A stretch of DNA of 64,000 nt from Costus lasius (lineage: Eukaryota > Streptophyta > Magnoliopsida > Zingiberales > Costaceae). The notes under the pieces were generated by a model. The model did no database searches. It was not told the DNA's origin and saw nothing but the letters and a program-made list of their open reading frames with translations. A program made the translations under genes and the position numbers. This document shows, one piece after another, positions 24,839-39,800 of the stretch (position 1 is its first letter; each line of letters starts with the position of its first letter). The stretch covers positions 81,871,178 to 81,935,177 of the forward strand of contig CM050449.1 in the NCBI GenBank assembly GCA_027563935.2. Reading direction: 5' to 3'.

Positions 24839-27800
24839 TGTATTAGTTAAAATTTAGATGAACTATAACAAGACAATGCAGCAAGGAGGTAATCGTGCTA
24901 AGGTTTTGAAAACCAATCCGATTGGTTTTTCCAATTCGTACCTATTCAACAAAGGGTCGGTTTCCGTCCAAGTTACACTTCTTTAAAAACACACTTCTTT
25001 AAAAACATAGGACTTCTTTAAAACATAGGCCAGTTTGGGAGCAATCGTTTGGGACTACATCCTAGCCTGAAGCCGGCGATTTCCAGCTGCTGCTAGAAAG
25101 TTGGGGAGAATTAAATTCTCCAAGCATCTGCCACTACAGGGCTCGCCCATGACTCTCATGACCTCTCGTGATTACAATCACTTGTTGTGCTCCGCCAATG
25201 ACTTAGCTGACCGATCGCCGCATCCAACCTCGGCCAACCATTTGCCGCCTCCACCTCAACCGACCAAACGCTTCAAGCACCACTACTCGACTAGATCCGC
25301 TAAGTTTTGTCGCCACGGCCGAGGATCAGTAGCATAGCAGTCGAGGTTCGCTGCTCGCTCAACTAGGCTAAACTCCGTGACTAGCTTCGCTTAACTTACA
25401 GCTCCATGACCCCGGCAACCCAGATCTAAGACAAGCTCAACTCCGCGACTCCGGCGACCCAGATCTGCAACAAGCTCAACTCTGTGACCCATATTTGCGA
25501 CTAACTTTGTGACTCCACAACTCCAGCGACCAGCTCAGGCAACAAGCTTTGCAACCGCGATAAGCTACGTGACTCCAGCGACCAGCTCCGACGACAACCT
25601 CTACAACCGCAACCGTTCCAACGAAAAAGTTTCGATTAAAATTTTGTTTGTATTAGCATATTAGCTTTGTTTCATGTTATCAAAGTATTGGAATGATCAA
25701 GCCATTTACAAACTTTATCAAGTATAGAGAAAATCTAATATGCTAGGCAACCTAGATAACCTACCAAGTAAACAATTTCACCAACAAGTGATCTCGTGTT
25801 GTATCGGATAAATTATAAACTTATTGTGTTATCAAAATATAAACTTATTGTGTTATCAAAATATAAACTTATTGTATCAAAGTATGAACTTATTGTTCCA
25901 TTAGTATCATCTCATATTTCTGTTTAATATTATAGCTCAACAATTTATTCTGCTTAATACTTTCCCAACCAGCTATCTTTCAACCAGCAATTCTTCCGCT
26001 AGCAAAAGCTAAAAGCAAAATCAACCCCAAATAAGACAATAAAAACCAATTAGCACCTGATCAGTTTGAATTTTTAAAAGATGATTTTTTTTTGTACACC
26101 AGTATTTTTATTTTATTTACTTTTAAAAAAAATTTCAATATTATATCTTACCTACACCCTCACGGCTGTACAGTTTTTTTTGTTTTTATTTGTTTTGTTT
26201 GTTTAAAATATTTTTAAATAATTAAAACACTGTGTGTGTATACTCATATGTGTACAATGTTCTTTTTGATTTTTTATATAACATTTTAATGTACACCTTC
26301 ATAAGTGTACAATGTTTTTTTTATTTTTTTTATTGTTTATATAAATTTTTATTGTGCACCCTCATAGGTGTACAATGCTTTTTTATTTTTTTTATTTTTT
26401 TATTTTTTATATAATTTTTTATTGTACACCTGAGGGTGTACAATATTTTTTTTATATAATTTTTCACTATACACTCATGAGGGTGCAAAGTGTTTTTTAT
26501 TTTTGTTTTTCTAGCCGCTGCAGACCATGGCTTTTAACTTTTAAATTTATTTTATTTTTAAAATTTAAAAAATAATAAAAGAAAACCTCAATCTCTTATA
26601 CTTTCTCACATACTTTAGTTCTTCTAAACTTTTTCGGTACTCTCCAAGCTCTCTTTCCTCTAATTCTCTTTTTAGAATGGCGCCTAAGTAAGAAATTAAT
26701 CTTGCATAGCAAAATGCTCGCAAGATGCCGAATAACTAGCACCAATGGCAATGAATTCACTATCAAAAAGTTTTCAAGGGCAAAAGTGCTATCCACATAA
26801 AGCAACATCCTTTTAGTTTTACGGGCATCACAAATTGCACCAAAGTACCATAAGAGATCCAAAGGGCCATATGAGAGAGTTTAGATTTATATAAAAGAAA
26901 TAAGCAACATAGCGTAAGCAACGTGAGGAATTTGATCGTCGTGTCATGGAGCACATCAAATATGATTGTTACAAGGTCAAAGAGATGATGTTGCTCAACA
27001 AATGGAAATAGAGGCAGCTACACGCGCTTCAAGAGCCCAATTTTCATATGAAAAGGATACGTGGTCTATTTTTAAGCGATTCACAAAGCAATCCTATTAG
27101 GAGGGCAAGAGCAGGAGTAGAAGTAGCTACAGTGGTATGGAAGCTAGCCATTAGATAGGTCAAAACACTAGCATGTAGAAGCGGAAGGTGTACGCCATCA
27201 TAGGGCGAACAAAGAGGTATTTTGTCTTTTTTTTGAATTCGGTAGACATACTGGGTCCCACCCCACTGACATTGATCCAAGGCATTCCCTTCCCAAGCAA
27301 GTATGCAAATGCATATTGATGATATGTATATGAAAAACAAAAAACTAGACATCGAGCTATATCAAAATTGGTTTCATTTCAATAAGATTCCACTAAATGT
27401 ATCACGCTATAGTATCAAAATCTAAGATTGTGAGCCAGAAATTCAACTAGCTAACCCTCACGAGATTGTAGGGCGGTACCTCAATGACAAAGTCGATGAA
27501 TGCAAATTTTGAATTAAGGCTGTGTTTAAAAGGGGGATGGAAAGTGGGAGGAAAAGGAAAATAAGAAGGAAAAATGTTTTTGGTTGTTTAAAAGGGCGGA
27601 TGGAAAGTGGATGAAAAGTAGGAAGAAAAATACTGTACCAAAAATTAGATGAACATTGCACAATTTTCTCACATCTTGCGTTCCCCTGAATCGAACAGAA
27701 AATCAACAGTCGCTACTTAGCGACCCTTGATGTTTCCCTTTCCTCTCCTTTCCTTCTTCGATTCCCTTCCCTCTCACTTTTCATCTGCCCTTTTAAACAC

Positions 27801-30800
27801 AGTCTAAAAGCATGAAATCTCAGTATGAGGACTTCACTTTAATATGTGATACTTGGACTATGCCCACAAAAATGAATATCATAAATTTTTTATTTAATGT
27901 AAAAAAAGTTTTTTTTTTCATAAGTGTTAGTACTTTAGCTTAATATCATATATACTATATATTTTTAGCCCTTTGAAGACTGTGATAGAAGAGATCGACC
28001 CCAAATATATTATCTAGCTTATTGCTGATAATAGTTAATTTTAAGAGAGTTACCAAGATTATCTCAAATTTTCTCATATTATCTTGGACATCTTTTGTCA
28101 CATAGTGCATTAATTTGATGATGAAAGATATTCGAGAGATGGATAAAATGAAAAACACAATAAATACTGCACAAATTATCATCCGATTCATCTATATCTA
28201 TCATTAGATGTATGCTAAAATGCAATAGATCATCCAAGGAGAGATCCTATAACCTGCAATGGCGAGGTTTGTAACACATTTCATTGTTTTAAAATTGTTA
28301 CTCTTGAAGAAAGCAAGTCTAAAGACAATATTTACATCCAAAGAATGTTGTAGCTCTAATTTTGCATCGTCATAAGATGAGGGGATGGTTTAGTACAATC
28401 TCAATAGACGCTTATGGGACAATATCACTGATATTTGCATAGCAATCAAGCCTCTTTATATGATCTTATGTAAATTAGATATGGAAAAGAAGCTAATGAT
28501 GGAAGAAATATATCATATAATTTAACAATATATCCACATAATTTCTAATTTAATTTTTTTAATTTTTAATTAATATATAATAGTTGTAAATTTATCATGG
28601 CTTATTTATTTGTTTATAGCTTATTTCCTTAATCCGTTGTAGTAATATCGGTACAACTTAGGGAGTAATAAAAAACTCCTTACCGTATTAAGATATATCA
28701 TAATGTGCATGGAGGTTCATGGCTATAGCAATTAGTGGAGTTTCTATATTTCAAGAAGGTGAAATGACCTTCAAGGACCTAATAACATTAGATCTAAGAT
28801 ACAAAATAAATTCTCAAAAATTTTTAATTTTTTATTCAAAATTTCCGTTCATAAATTATAAAATTATTTTCAACTGAATGGTGGTTATAATTTGGTACAA
28901 AAGTGTTAAACTCTTGTCACAGTCTCTTCAAGTGGATGCGGATATGAATGTATTTGATCAATATTCTCATTAGTACACACAAAGTCCAAAACTATTTATC
29001 ATACCACCGTCTTGAGAAGGTGGTGTACATCTCAACATGCGACTTAGATTATGTATTTTACATACAGAAAATGAAAGAGTAAGAAGTTGTGGCAGATCCC
29101 TTTGATGGATCATTTGTCCCAAATGACAATGACCCATCGATAGAATGGTGATCAAGATCTAGTCATAGATGAACCTGGTGATCCACCTTGTGCCTCAATA
29201 CACTATTAAGTCAATTGAGAGAGAAGTTGACGATCAATCTGGACTGGCTCTTCAACCCGTGATAGAAAAAGGCTCTTCAACTAGTAAAAGCATCCAATGA
29301 GTAAGTTGGATCTTTTCTTTTTTGCAAGTCTCTAGAGTGTTGTACTTACAGTATTCTTTGTTACCATCTTCTTTCTGAATGCTTCTAATTGTGGTTGGGA
29401 CTTGGGAAGATTGTCATTGTGGCTGTGATATGCATGGATGATGCGAGGTTCATAGAAGAGACACGAGGTTCGTAGAAGTAATGTAGACAGTAGTGCTAGA
29501 CTACACATGCGACTCAAGATAATGGCCATGACATCCGCTGAGACCAATTGATACAATATCAAATGCAAAGCAAGGGCTCAACTCACCCAAGCAGCAAAGC
29601 CAAGACTTAGAGGACTACAATGAGATGAGCAAAGCCAAGACTTAGAGGACTACAATGAGATGAGATCTACACTACCATACGAGACAGTGGATCTTCGTGG
29701 TTTCAACTAAACTATGGACATGAATATGAACGAGCTAACATGTATCCATATGCAATGTCAATTCATGTTCCCATTCTAGTCCCGGTGGCGATCGTTTCTG
29801 TCACAAGAACAACTCAACCACTCGAGTTTATTTAATATATAAAACTCAACATATCAATTCCATATGGGAAGAATTTTAAATGTGGGTGTACTACAGAACG
29901 TGGATCTAAATTGTGTGGAGTTAACTGCCTATATAGATCCACACTAGCCTAATCCCTCGTTTTAGTATTAGTGATACGTCTATAATCTTTAGATAATTAT
30001 ATATTATTCCTGGTAGAATTTTTTATTTCTTATATTAATTACTTAAATCTTATCTAAAATTGTATCTTTTATGTATTAAAATAATAATTATACTAGAAAT
30101 CATCAAATTTGAGGCTAATTAGACCAAACCATAATTGGTCCAGTTCAATTTTGAGTCATCTAGGTATTGGTAGTCTACAATATCGGTACCACCGGTATCA
30201 AACCCATACAATTGGTATGTACCAATTCAATTGATAACCAGTATTGGTAGTCTACAATATCGGTACCACCGGTACCATACAACTGGTATGTACCAATCCA
30301 ATTAATACAATCAATCGGATCAAGTTTTTGAGCCTTGAATTGTATAATTCATATGTCCATTTAACCACCACCGATTGGAAAATGGGCTTTAGCCTCAGAA
30401 TTTGAAGCATGAGAATAATCTTCAATAGTTTGGGCTATAATTTTAAGACCATGAATGGGTTTTGATATAATAATAAAATATTCTAGCATCCAAATATGCT
30501 CATCTAATTCTACCCACTTGGTAAGAAGTGATAATTCTCAGGAGTTGGTCTGATGGAAGACCATAATCCAATTCTCATAATTAAGTCTAAATAGTTATGG
30601 AATTAGATAGGCTGCATTTGAATCACAGGAAATAGTGAGGCCCTAAACAACTGGGTTCAACCAAAAAAACATAAATATATTAAACTGCAATTTCATGTAA
30701 GCTATAGAAAAATAGCATACAAGAAATATAAACCTTTACACACACAGACTCACCTTTGCCTTAACATCATCTTCATGGCGAATGACGTGAGGATGTATGG

Positions 30801-33800
30801 ATGGGATAAGAGTAAAGAATCGGTTGCTAGCATCAACAATCAAGCTATCTTTAACAGCTGAATCATATTCAGTATTACTAAACAAATTTTGTATTTCAGT
30901 TAATGCTTCAAAACCTGCAAAAGAAAAAAAGAAGAGTTCCAGCTATTGCCTAAATAATACACTCATCTATATATCCATACAAATGGAAAGCTCGTATAGT
31001 AAAAGCATATTACTATTTACCCTTCTGGATATTCCTTTTGCTTAGTTTTCCAAGCGGCATTTCAGACATATTTATCTCAAATTCCAACATAGCAGCCCTG
31101 AAAAGTTATTCGAGTGCATGTCATTTACCAGACAACATGGTGATTTAAATTTGCAAAAGCAACACTTACTTGTAAGTTTCAACATTGAAAAGCATTTTCA
31201 TTAATTCATACAACTGAGGTGCAAGTTGGCTTTTCACATTGACAGGATTCTTTTTTGGAACTTGCTTAACACCATAATCCTACAAATGAAAGGCCAAATA
31301 AGCACATTAAGGAATCAAGGACAGAGAAAGGTTACAAATTATCCACGACAGACGTACAATATCAAGTGGATAAAATCGACCAGGTTGCTTGTGAAAGTTT
31401 CTCTTTTCTTGCCATGCTTCCCATGGATTTCCTGTCTTTTCAAGAAATAAACCTTTAAATTTCTCAATTGCATCAGATTTGGACATCTCATCTAGTTTGA
31501 CCCCTCCAATCTTTGCATTGCCAACTCGCCCCCATTTGCGAAAAACATAACAGCTTGATCCTTTATCTTCTTGGATTATCTGAAGGATGTAATAACTGCC
31601 ACCACAGGCAAGTAGGAATTTTTTTCAGAAGAAAAAGAACTACAACAAGAGAATTCATTTTCCTTAATAAACATATATTGTAGTCAAAATAAAAAAATAT
31701 GGGTAAGCTAAATTTAGTTAAGAGGATTCATTAACAGAAAGCTCTTAATATAAACATGTGTCTGCACCATATCCTGCCAATCATAAGTGGCCACAAATCT
31801 TGCTTGGGGAAAATATGGGAGCTATTTAAGCAAGAATTCCAATACAACAAGGTAACCCATGTACCTGTTTATACCAGTAGAAAGATCAGACATATTCAAG
31901 GTTGTGTTATAAATGCTTTTTCCATCCTCCAAAATATGACCAATTTCTTGCAAACCAGAAGCCTCATGCACAGCACTTCTTCCTTTCACTTTCACAGTGA
32001 CAATTCCACTTCCAGACGTTTCTGGAGCAGTCTCAATTTTGTATGAATCAAAGGGAAGCTTCCTCTGCTTCCTAATACATTCTTGAAGGTAATCCTCCCT
32101 AACAACAGGCAATTTCATCCTCCTGTACAATACGATACAATCCATGCAAAAAAATTCAGTTTATGGGAGATACAAAACACGGCTTCTTTGGAACCAATTT
32201 ACAACAGAAAATAATTCAAGTATCACGGTAGAAATTAATTCCCAATATCTAAAACTCCAACACATATTTTAGGAAAGATGGGAAATGAAATTCCATTTAT
32301 CACAGCATTTTACTAAGCTATTGTGGTTCTTTTATCTTGTATATGAGAGATAATTGTCTGCAGGCATAAAAATGATCTAGCAACAAGAGGGAGATCAATA
32401 TTCTCACTCCTCAAGGTTTAATGATACATTCATTAAATCTTATGGAGCGTGAATTCGAATTCCATAAATAGGCTAACCTTGCTTTTCTTATCTCAGGATC
32501 ATCATTATCCACTTCCCCGCTCCATATCAAACAATTAGTATCTGCAGATATGAATACTCAATGTCTCTACAATTCATGATTATTATCTGATACGCAATCA
32601 ACGAAAGAGGAAGATAATGCATGGATAATTTAGTGTAAATTGTAAGTTAAGAAATAAAACCTTTTTTAATCTTCACATGAAATTTTATCCCAGCTGCCTC
32701 GAGCTTTGTTGTCAAGTCATCCTAAATATTAACAAAAAATAATAATAATAATTGCTTCTGACATGGTGAATATGCAAAGTTGAATTTGTAATCTTGGTAA
32801 ACTCTGACTAGATATGCAAACAAAACGATCACATAAATTCATTATCCATTGTCATTGAAAGATAAAAATATCCATGAGAGAATGATTCAATATAAGGATG
32901 TAAGAAAGAAAAAACATGAGAAACTTACGAGATCTCCAGTGGATTTTCCAGCAAAAGCGACTTTTAAGTTCTCCAACCTTTCATCACTAGATGGCTGAGA
33001 AAGATTAGATATATGATTTAAAGGCTTATTTGTAGATGGAGGAAGAACCCTATCAAGTTTCTTGGCCTTTTGGGACTTAAACCACTGAAAATGCACCAGA
33101 ATATTGAGTTAAGCTGTTGATAGCTGGAGACTGTCAGAAAACACACATATATACCTTTAGAAGGTACTCATTACTTGTTTCTTTTGGAATTTGCCACTTC
33201 CCCTTTTGGCGTAGAGGTTCAGTTGTCGAGTATGAACACTTACTCCATGCTGACAAATAGCCATGACAACTATACTTACCTCCATAGTAGCGCAAAGAAC
33301 CAGAACACATTGGACAACTACCCAACGCTCCAAAAAGCATTCCATCAGCACTTGATAACAAAAGGGCAAATATTTGTCAGGATTAAATACTGTAACTACA
33401 TTAACAATAAATCAAATTTCATAGTAGATATTAAGTATAGACTACGCCCACTTGAAACTTCCGAAGCATCAGAATCTTCCACTCATGACATGATACGTTG
33501 CATAACCTACAACTCAGTTGGAACAGTTTAAGTTATAGGTCATCTACCCTTAACACACCAAGAAGGTTACCGTATAGGAACCTAGCAAAGCACTATTCTG
33601 AATAATGTTGTCTGGATGAAATCCTTTTGTAACATACAAGGGGATTAGGTGATCTGGTTTAATTATAATTATTTAACTATGTTAGTAATGTTAGAGGGTA
33701 ATTCATTAATGTGTTGTACTTAGTAGTGTAAATGGGTAGGTTTGGATATTTTTGGTTAATATTAAATTAGTGAAGGTGTCTAAAGATTATATGCATGCTT

Positions 33801-36800
33801 ATTTTACTATATGCAAGGTACACATTGTAATGAACTATTGACTATTTCACTCAGGTATCTCTTCCTTCTATCTCTCATCTTCTATCTTCTCTGTCCTCTA
33901 CTCCTCTCCTTCCTCTCCCACTGTCCTCCATCAAGTGGTAACAAAGCCAAAGCAGGCTCTCTTCTCCGTTCACAAAAAATTGTCAATGCCATCTCCCATG
34001 CCAGTTCATCATCAACTTCTCCCATCTTCCACATACAATCCCGAACCCACAATGAAGGGTGACCATCCAATACTCATCTGCAGCATTTCCAACTCCACTA
34101 ATTCCTTAACACTACTCTTATCCCCAATCACTCCCTCTCAAGGGATGTAGCAAACAGCTGCACCTCTTCCACCAGTCCACCTCTTCTTGTTCACTAGCCC
34201 ACTCTCTCAGATCCTCTCTTCCTCCACATTAATCTAGCTCATTGTCATCGACAATTTGTCTTCCTAGAAACAACAAATTCCTAGCTTCAATGATGCAAAA
34301 TATGCATGCAAATCACTCATATTTCACTCGATGCAGCAATCAAGATGTCATCTACCCCCACAATATCTATCACCGATAGTTCAATCATCATTGCCCTAGT
34401 TGCGATCTTCCACATCCTACTCTACATACTTGTTGCCTTCTTGTCACTGCTCATCTATTGTGGCTCAACATTAGGCTTGCTACAACCACCAAATGCCAAC
34501 CACTATTTCAATGATTATGTATAATGTTATCAAAAATGCATTTCGGGTCTTAGAATCTTCTGATCGACCCAAATTAAGCAAACTGTTCCGGAACGAATAT
34601 AGGATCTGAAGTTAATAGGTAAAATAAGTTCGTATTATACTAAAAATCAATAATCTATTATGTCAAAAGCTTTTAATTGATATGATGTTATTTTTCATCT
34701 TTAATTGTTATTACTTGCTCTTTTTTTTTTACCAACATTCATCTAACTTAAAGCTCGTTATCATCTATAACTATATTTGTCTACTTCAATTATTTATTAA
34801 AATAAACTTTGTAATATTTGTTATTGTCATTATCATGTATATCTTTATTTTCATCATCTTACATGCTTTTATTTGTTATCTTCATCATCATCACCTCACA
34901 AATATTCAATTTCATTGTTTTATACTATATAATTAATACATCTGAATAATAGTGTATATATATATATATATATATATAATACTAGATAGATATTTATTTA
35001 TTTTTTATTATTTATTACTCTTAAGTCTAATTAGATAAATATATTTTAAAAATTATATACTTTAAGTGATTTGGTAGGATCTTACAATCTTACGATTCGT
35101 TCTTACGTTCCGATCTTACAAAGTCTTTATCGTTCCGAAGTAGGATCTAGGTCCTGACAACCTTGATCATGTACATCAACTTTGTGCACCAAGTAAACAT
35201 CAAAGGCCCTAATGATACACTAACAAAGACATCCACGGATTGCAAATCTAGGTTGATGTTTATTAATTACTAGTTTTCAATTCATGCACCACACCATTTA
35301 TGCCTCCTATCATTAATCACCTTATACAACTCACCGAATCAATTTGTGACCCCGGAACTTATTCGTAGATGCAAGAAAAAATAGATGTGATCAGGTAGTG
35401 CAAAACATACGAAAAAAAGTAATAAGGGAAAATGTAAAAAAAAAAGAGAAAACCATTAAAAAATCAAAATTTTAGAAAAATACCAAATTCAAGGGTGTGT
35501 ACTCTGCAGTTGATGCAAGGCGGGCCAAGTTCAAGATGGCAGGAAAACATAGATCAATCTAAGATGTTTATCAGCACCTTGACAAATGTGCGTGACATGC
35601 ATGTGGGTGTTTAATTTCCAAAAGAAATAATGATAATTAAATGTAAAGACAAACATAAATTAATTAAAGAGTAGGGGAAGACTCACAAATCCCTCTTACA
35701 CAATATTGGATTCATCAGTTCCTTCATACCGTACGGTACGATACAGAACGGTTTTAAAGCCTTGGGTGAGCCTATTCCTCAAAACAGATATTATAATTGT
35801 TAACAAGTGGAGACTCTCTCTCTTAGATAACCAAATGCTATACAACAAGTGCTGCATTTGGGAATATGGGCCACATGGGTAAAATGTTGACCCGCAACAA
35901 CCGCAGGGGCAGGCTGCTTCTCGCCCAGGCAAAATTTATACAAGAAATGCAGCTGTTGATCTGCAATTGACTGGCGGCCCATGCGACCCGCGGGTCAAGC
36001 CGCATTCCCAAATGCACCCAAGATCAAGAGTACAGAGTCAGGCAGGTCTCACCCAAGATAGGGCATGCTGCCTGCAAGAGTGATTTGGACTTACTAAGCC
36101 TTGAAGATAGGGATGATAACAGGTAAGATACCATTGAGATTTCCCTTACTCCTACTCAAACCTAATTATAATTTATAATACCTGTACTTGATTTTTAAAA
36201 CCTCTACCTAAATAGAAACTATTTGAATTTTACTACTCATTAACAACCTAACCCAATAAATACCCAAGTAAATATTATTAACTATACAGAGAGGAGAAGT
36301 TGAAGAGATAATTAATTCGGTAGCCGCCACAACACAATCTAATTATTTAATTAGAATATATTTAATTAAAGTACATTATAATTTATATTTTTATAACTTA
36401 GATATTAATCAAGTAGTATTTATACTACCAAAACTCAAGGTTTTAAATACTGGGCTATACCATTGCGTTGGTCATGTTTATTAAATTTATATTCCATATA
36501 TACAAATATATATACCGATCCTGACCATGTACCGCTGTTGATTTATGGTCAAACTAGTACAAGCCAGCCATACGGCTCAGTATAGACCTAGTTTTAAACC
36601 ATACCTAAACCAGATCAGAACTCGATCAATGGGTAATCAAACCCTAGTTAATCAAGTCAAATAGGGGCAAGTACCAAAAACATAAGCACTCATTACCCTG
36701 CCTATACGAAAATGCATACCCACTCACTCGCTAATGGTGCTACTTACATGGAGTAGCCGTTCACAATCAAACTATTCAAGGTGGCTAGCTCTAAGTGGAG

Positions 36801-39800
36801 TTAGGGTCAATTGACATCACTTGTTGATTGTGGTCAGGTGGACACCTCAGAAGCGCTCTTCACAAGTGATGTCCAAGGAGACGACACCAAGAGCTTGTTA
36901 CGAGTCAATCAATTTGGGTTAGAAATTCAAGTATCAAATAGCCCCTGTAGTTGGGAGTTGGGAGCTAGCATCAAGTAATTTAGTAGTCGAGGTTGAGAGT
37001 TCAGTGTCAAATGAAACATGCAGTTTAAGTATTAGGAGATCGGGCATCAGATGGACCAAGCAATTACTATGGAAAGCTCAAGCATTAGATGGCTGAAGTA
37101 ATTGGGGTCCCAGATGGCAAAAATACTTGATGTGGAACAGGCCAACTCATGTAGGGCCAGCCCTAATCTATATATATATAATTTGTCATTTAGTATAATC
37201 CAATTATAATCTTTACTTTATTTTTATTTTTATCTTATATAATTATTTTATTTTAATTAAAAAAATATTTTTCTAATTTTTTTTATTTTTTATATTTTAA
37301 AAAAGGGCATAGCAAGGTCGGGTATCTTGTTTGGGCCAAGTTTAAAGCAAATTTTTTAAAACCTACTGGGCTAATAGTTGGGCTTAGGGCGATTATGGAG
37401 AAGTAGCGTCGGGTTTGAGGGTGACAAAACCTACCCAAAACGAGTGCCAACCCTAGGTCAAGAGATCATGTGTCATAACTCAAGCGATGAAGGTCAAGCC
37501 ATCATGGAAAAGTCAATGGGGTGGTGAATAAGGACTAGTTGTAATTGGAGCAAGAGACAAATACCTTGTGGAGAGAAACACAACAACAAACCCGGAGAGG
37601 GGAGAGGAGAATAGGAATGGAGGCAAGTGGTAAGCATAAAAATCCAAATGAGCAAGTGAAGGATGTTAAATGGCATAAGCTTGTAGCTATTGCCAATGGC
37701 GACAACTTTGTGAAGAGGCACATGGTGATAGGATGTGAATAGAAGTGGATGTTCCTCACAGAAAGCTAAAAGAAGCATACACAATCCCTCACAACTCAAC
37801 CCCCTTAGTGGCTTTCCTTGCAGGGTTCCTCTCAAACACTTGGAAAAAAAAGCATTATGGATTCTCTAAAAAATTGCCTCTTTACTTGTCCTCATGCTTG
37901 GATGTCAACATAAGAGAAGAGGTGGGTACAGGGCTAAATGACCCTATCTACAGTGGTTACAACCACTTCTCATCACAAAGGGACAACCTAACATCTTCTA
38001 TCTAACTATAAAAAAATATTTGGTCAATCCCTTACCTATACGAATGAAAACAAACTCAACTAAGACAAAATCCTAATTGATCAAGTTGTTAGCATGTCCA
38101 CCTAGACTAATGTGACCCTACCCAGGCCATCAATTAGTGTCAACATTAGGGATCAACTTCCACGTTGATGGTCAACTTGTTAGAATCAAGTTTTTTTCAG
38201 TAAAGAATAATAATGTGTGATTATAATTATTTATTTATGTTAAGAGGTGGTAGAGGTTAGTTCATTAATGTTGTGTAGTTAGTAGTGTTCATGGGTATGG
38301 TTTAAATATTTGTGGCTAGTTCTACGTAAAGTGTCTAAAGTTTATTTGTAGGTTTCTTTTGTTGTTTGTTGTAAGGTGAACTTTGATTAATAAATTATTT
38401 ATAAGGTAGATTTTGTTAATGAATTATTAAATATTTTGATTTTGTATCTCTTTCTTCTCTATTTCTCGATTCTAACTTTCTCTCCTTTTTATTCTTCTCC
38501 CATTCATATACATACCCTCTTACTGCTCTAAATTACTAGGATTATAAACAAGCAGACTGGTGTCCTAATATACAAGTAACCCATTCTAGTTCTCAGGAAC
38601 TATCCTTGTACTCAGAAATATAAAAGTTTATATTTTCTTGCTATCAAGTAATAAAACATAATTCAAATTCCCAAAGAGGAGAAACAGATCATGCATTGAA
38701 AGCAACAATGTCAAGTGTTGGTTTCCTGTATTTGTTGACAGTAGCTTGGTCACACGGGAGAAAACATGTGGGCAAGGAGCCGAGGATGGGAATAAGGAGA
38801 GAGGAAAACAGCCAATAAAAGAAAGGAGATGAAAGAAACAAAAGGTCATACTCTTAAAAGAAACAAAAGGAGATCAAAGAAACACGAATAATTATTACTG
38901 AACGATAATCACACCATAGGGCCATAAAGAGTATATTATTAACACATAAAAGAGAGAAACAAAAAGGCAAATTACAAGTAGTGTTGGCAATGATGTCTAG
39001 TAGATGTCTAGAAGGATTCAATTTCATAAACAAAATTAGCTTTCACATTGGCAGGGTTGTGAAATGTCTTCAATCTTACTTTCCAAATTCAATAAAGAAT
39101 GAAGGTACACATAAGAAGCCCTGGAGGAGTGGCTGAGAATAATGAAATAATGAAATAAATCATCTTTCTCGCAGATCTGATTCAATCTAGAATGAAGGTA
39201 CGTATAAAAAGCCCAGGAGGAATGGCTGAGAATAATGAAACTAACCATCTTTCTCGTAGATCAAATTCTGATCCAGTTGAATCCTGTCCATTCGCTTCAA
39301 GCATCTCCTTTAGTTCTGCCGTATTCACATGCTTCTTAAGCTCATCTTTTATATCCCACAGCAGCTTACTCTGCACTTCTAATTTTTTTTCCAGCTCAGT
39401 GGTGCTAGAATTATCACGATCATGCTCATCTTTACTTTCATTGCTTAATGCTTTTCCTGAAGAATTGTTTTGATCAGATTTGGAAATTTTCACTTTCTGA
39501 TTGTCAGTGCCAGCTGCCTTCCTTTTGGTACTTCTGGAAGATACCTGATCTAATGAAATTCAAAAAGAAAGTTACGGTGAAAAAACAGTTATATGAAAAA
39601 AAAAATTAAAAACTGTTGAGAAATAAGTCTTTATATTATATATTATGTTTAGTTATTGGGGTTTAAACTAACAGGTTTGGATCCATTATACTAACTTAAA
39701 TATTGCAATAGTTGTACTTGGTATTAGAGCGAAAACACTATTCTTCTCCCTCTCCTTCTCTCTTTCTCCACGGTTGCCCCCTCTTCCTTTGTCCACCAAT

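Larger units (their letters stand above)
22881..25800. other. PARP1 intron 14, AT-rich and low-complexity DNA
   Basis: No coding region. It contains a hairpin at 23710-23748, long A/T-only stretches at 23850-24390, an AT microsatellite, and at 25380-25620 a degenerate array of words like ctccgcgactccggcgacc and caacaagct. Confidence 0.6.
33606..38512 (+). mobile_element. retroelement without recognisable pol, PARP1 intron 5
   Basis: Two diverged direct repeats, 33606-33933 and 38178-38512, share ttataattattta, ttcattaatgt, ttagtagtgt and gtgtctaaag and end in a pyrimidine-rich stretch. The left one is followed by TGGTAACAAAGCC at 33936, which resembles a copia primer-binding site. The 4.2-kb interior shows no protease, integrase or reverse transcriptase motifs in any frame, so it looks like a non-autonomous large derivative or a heavily rebuilt relic. 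A small inverted-repeat element is inserted at 35851. The ends are approximate and no target duplication matched. Confidence 0.55.

Noticed and set aside
37494..37835. 113-codon minus-strand frame in PARP1 intron 5
   Set aside because: Leucine-rich composition but no known domain. It lies inside the retroelement and is absent from the expected PARP1 domain order.
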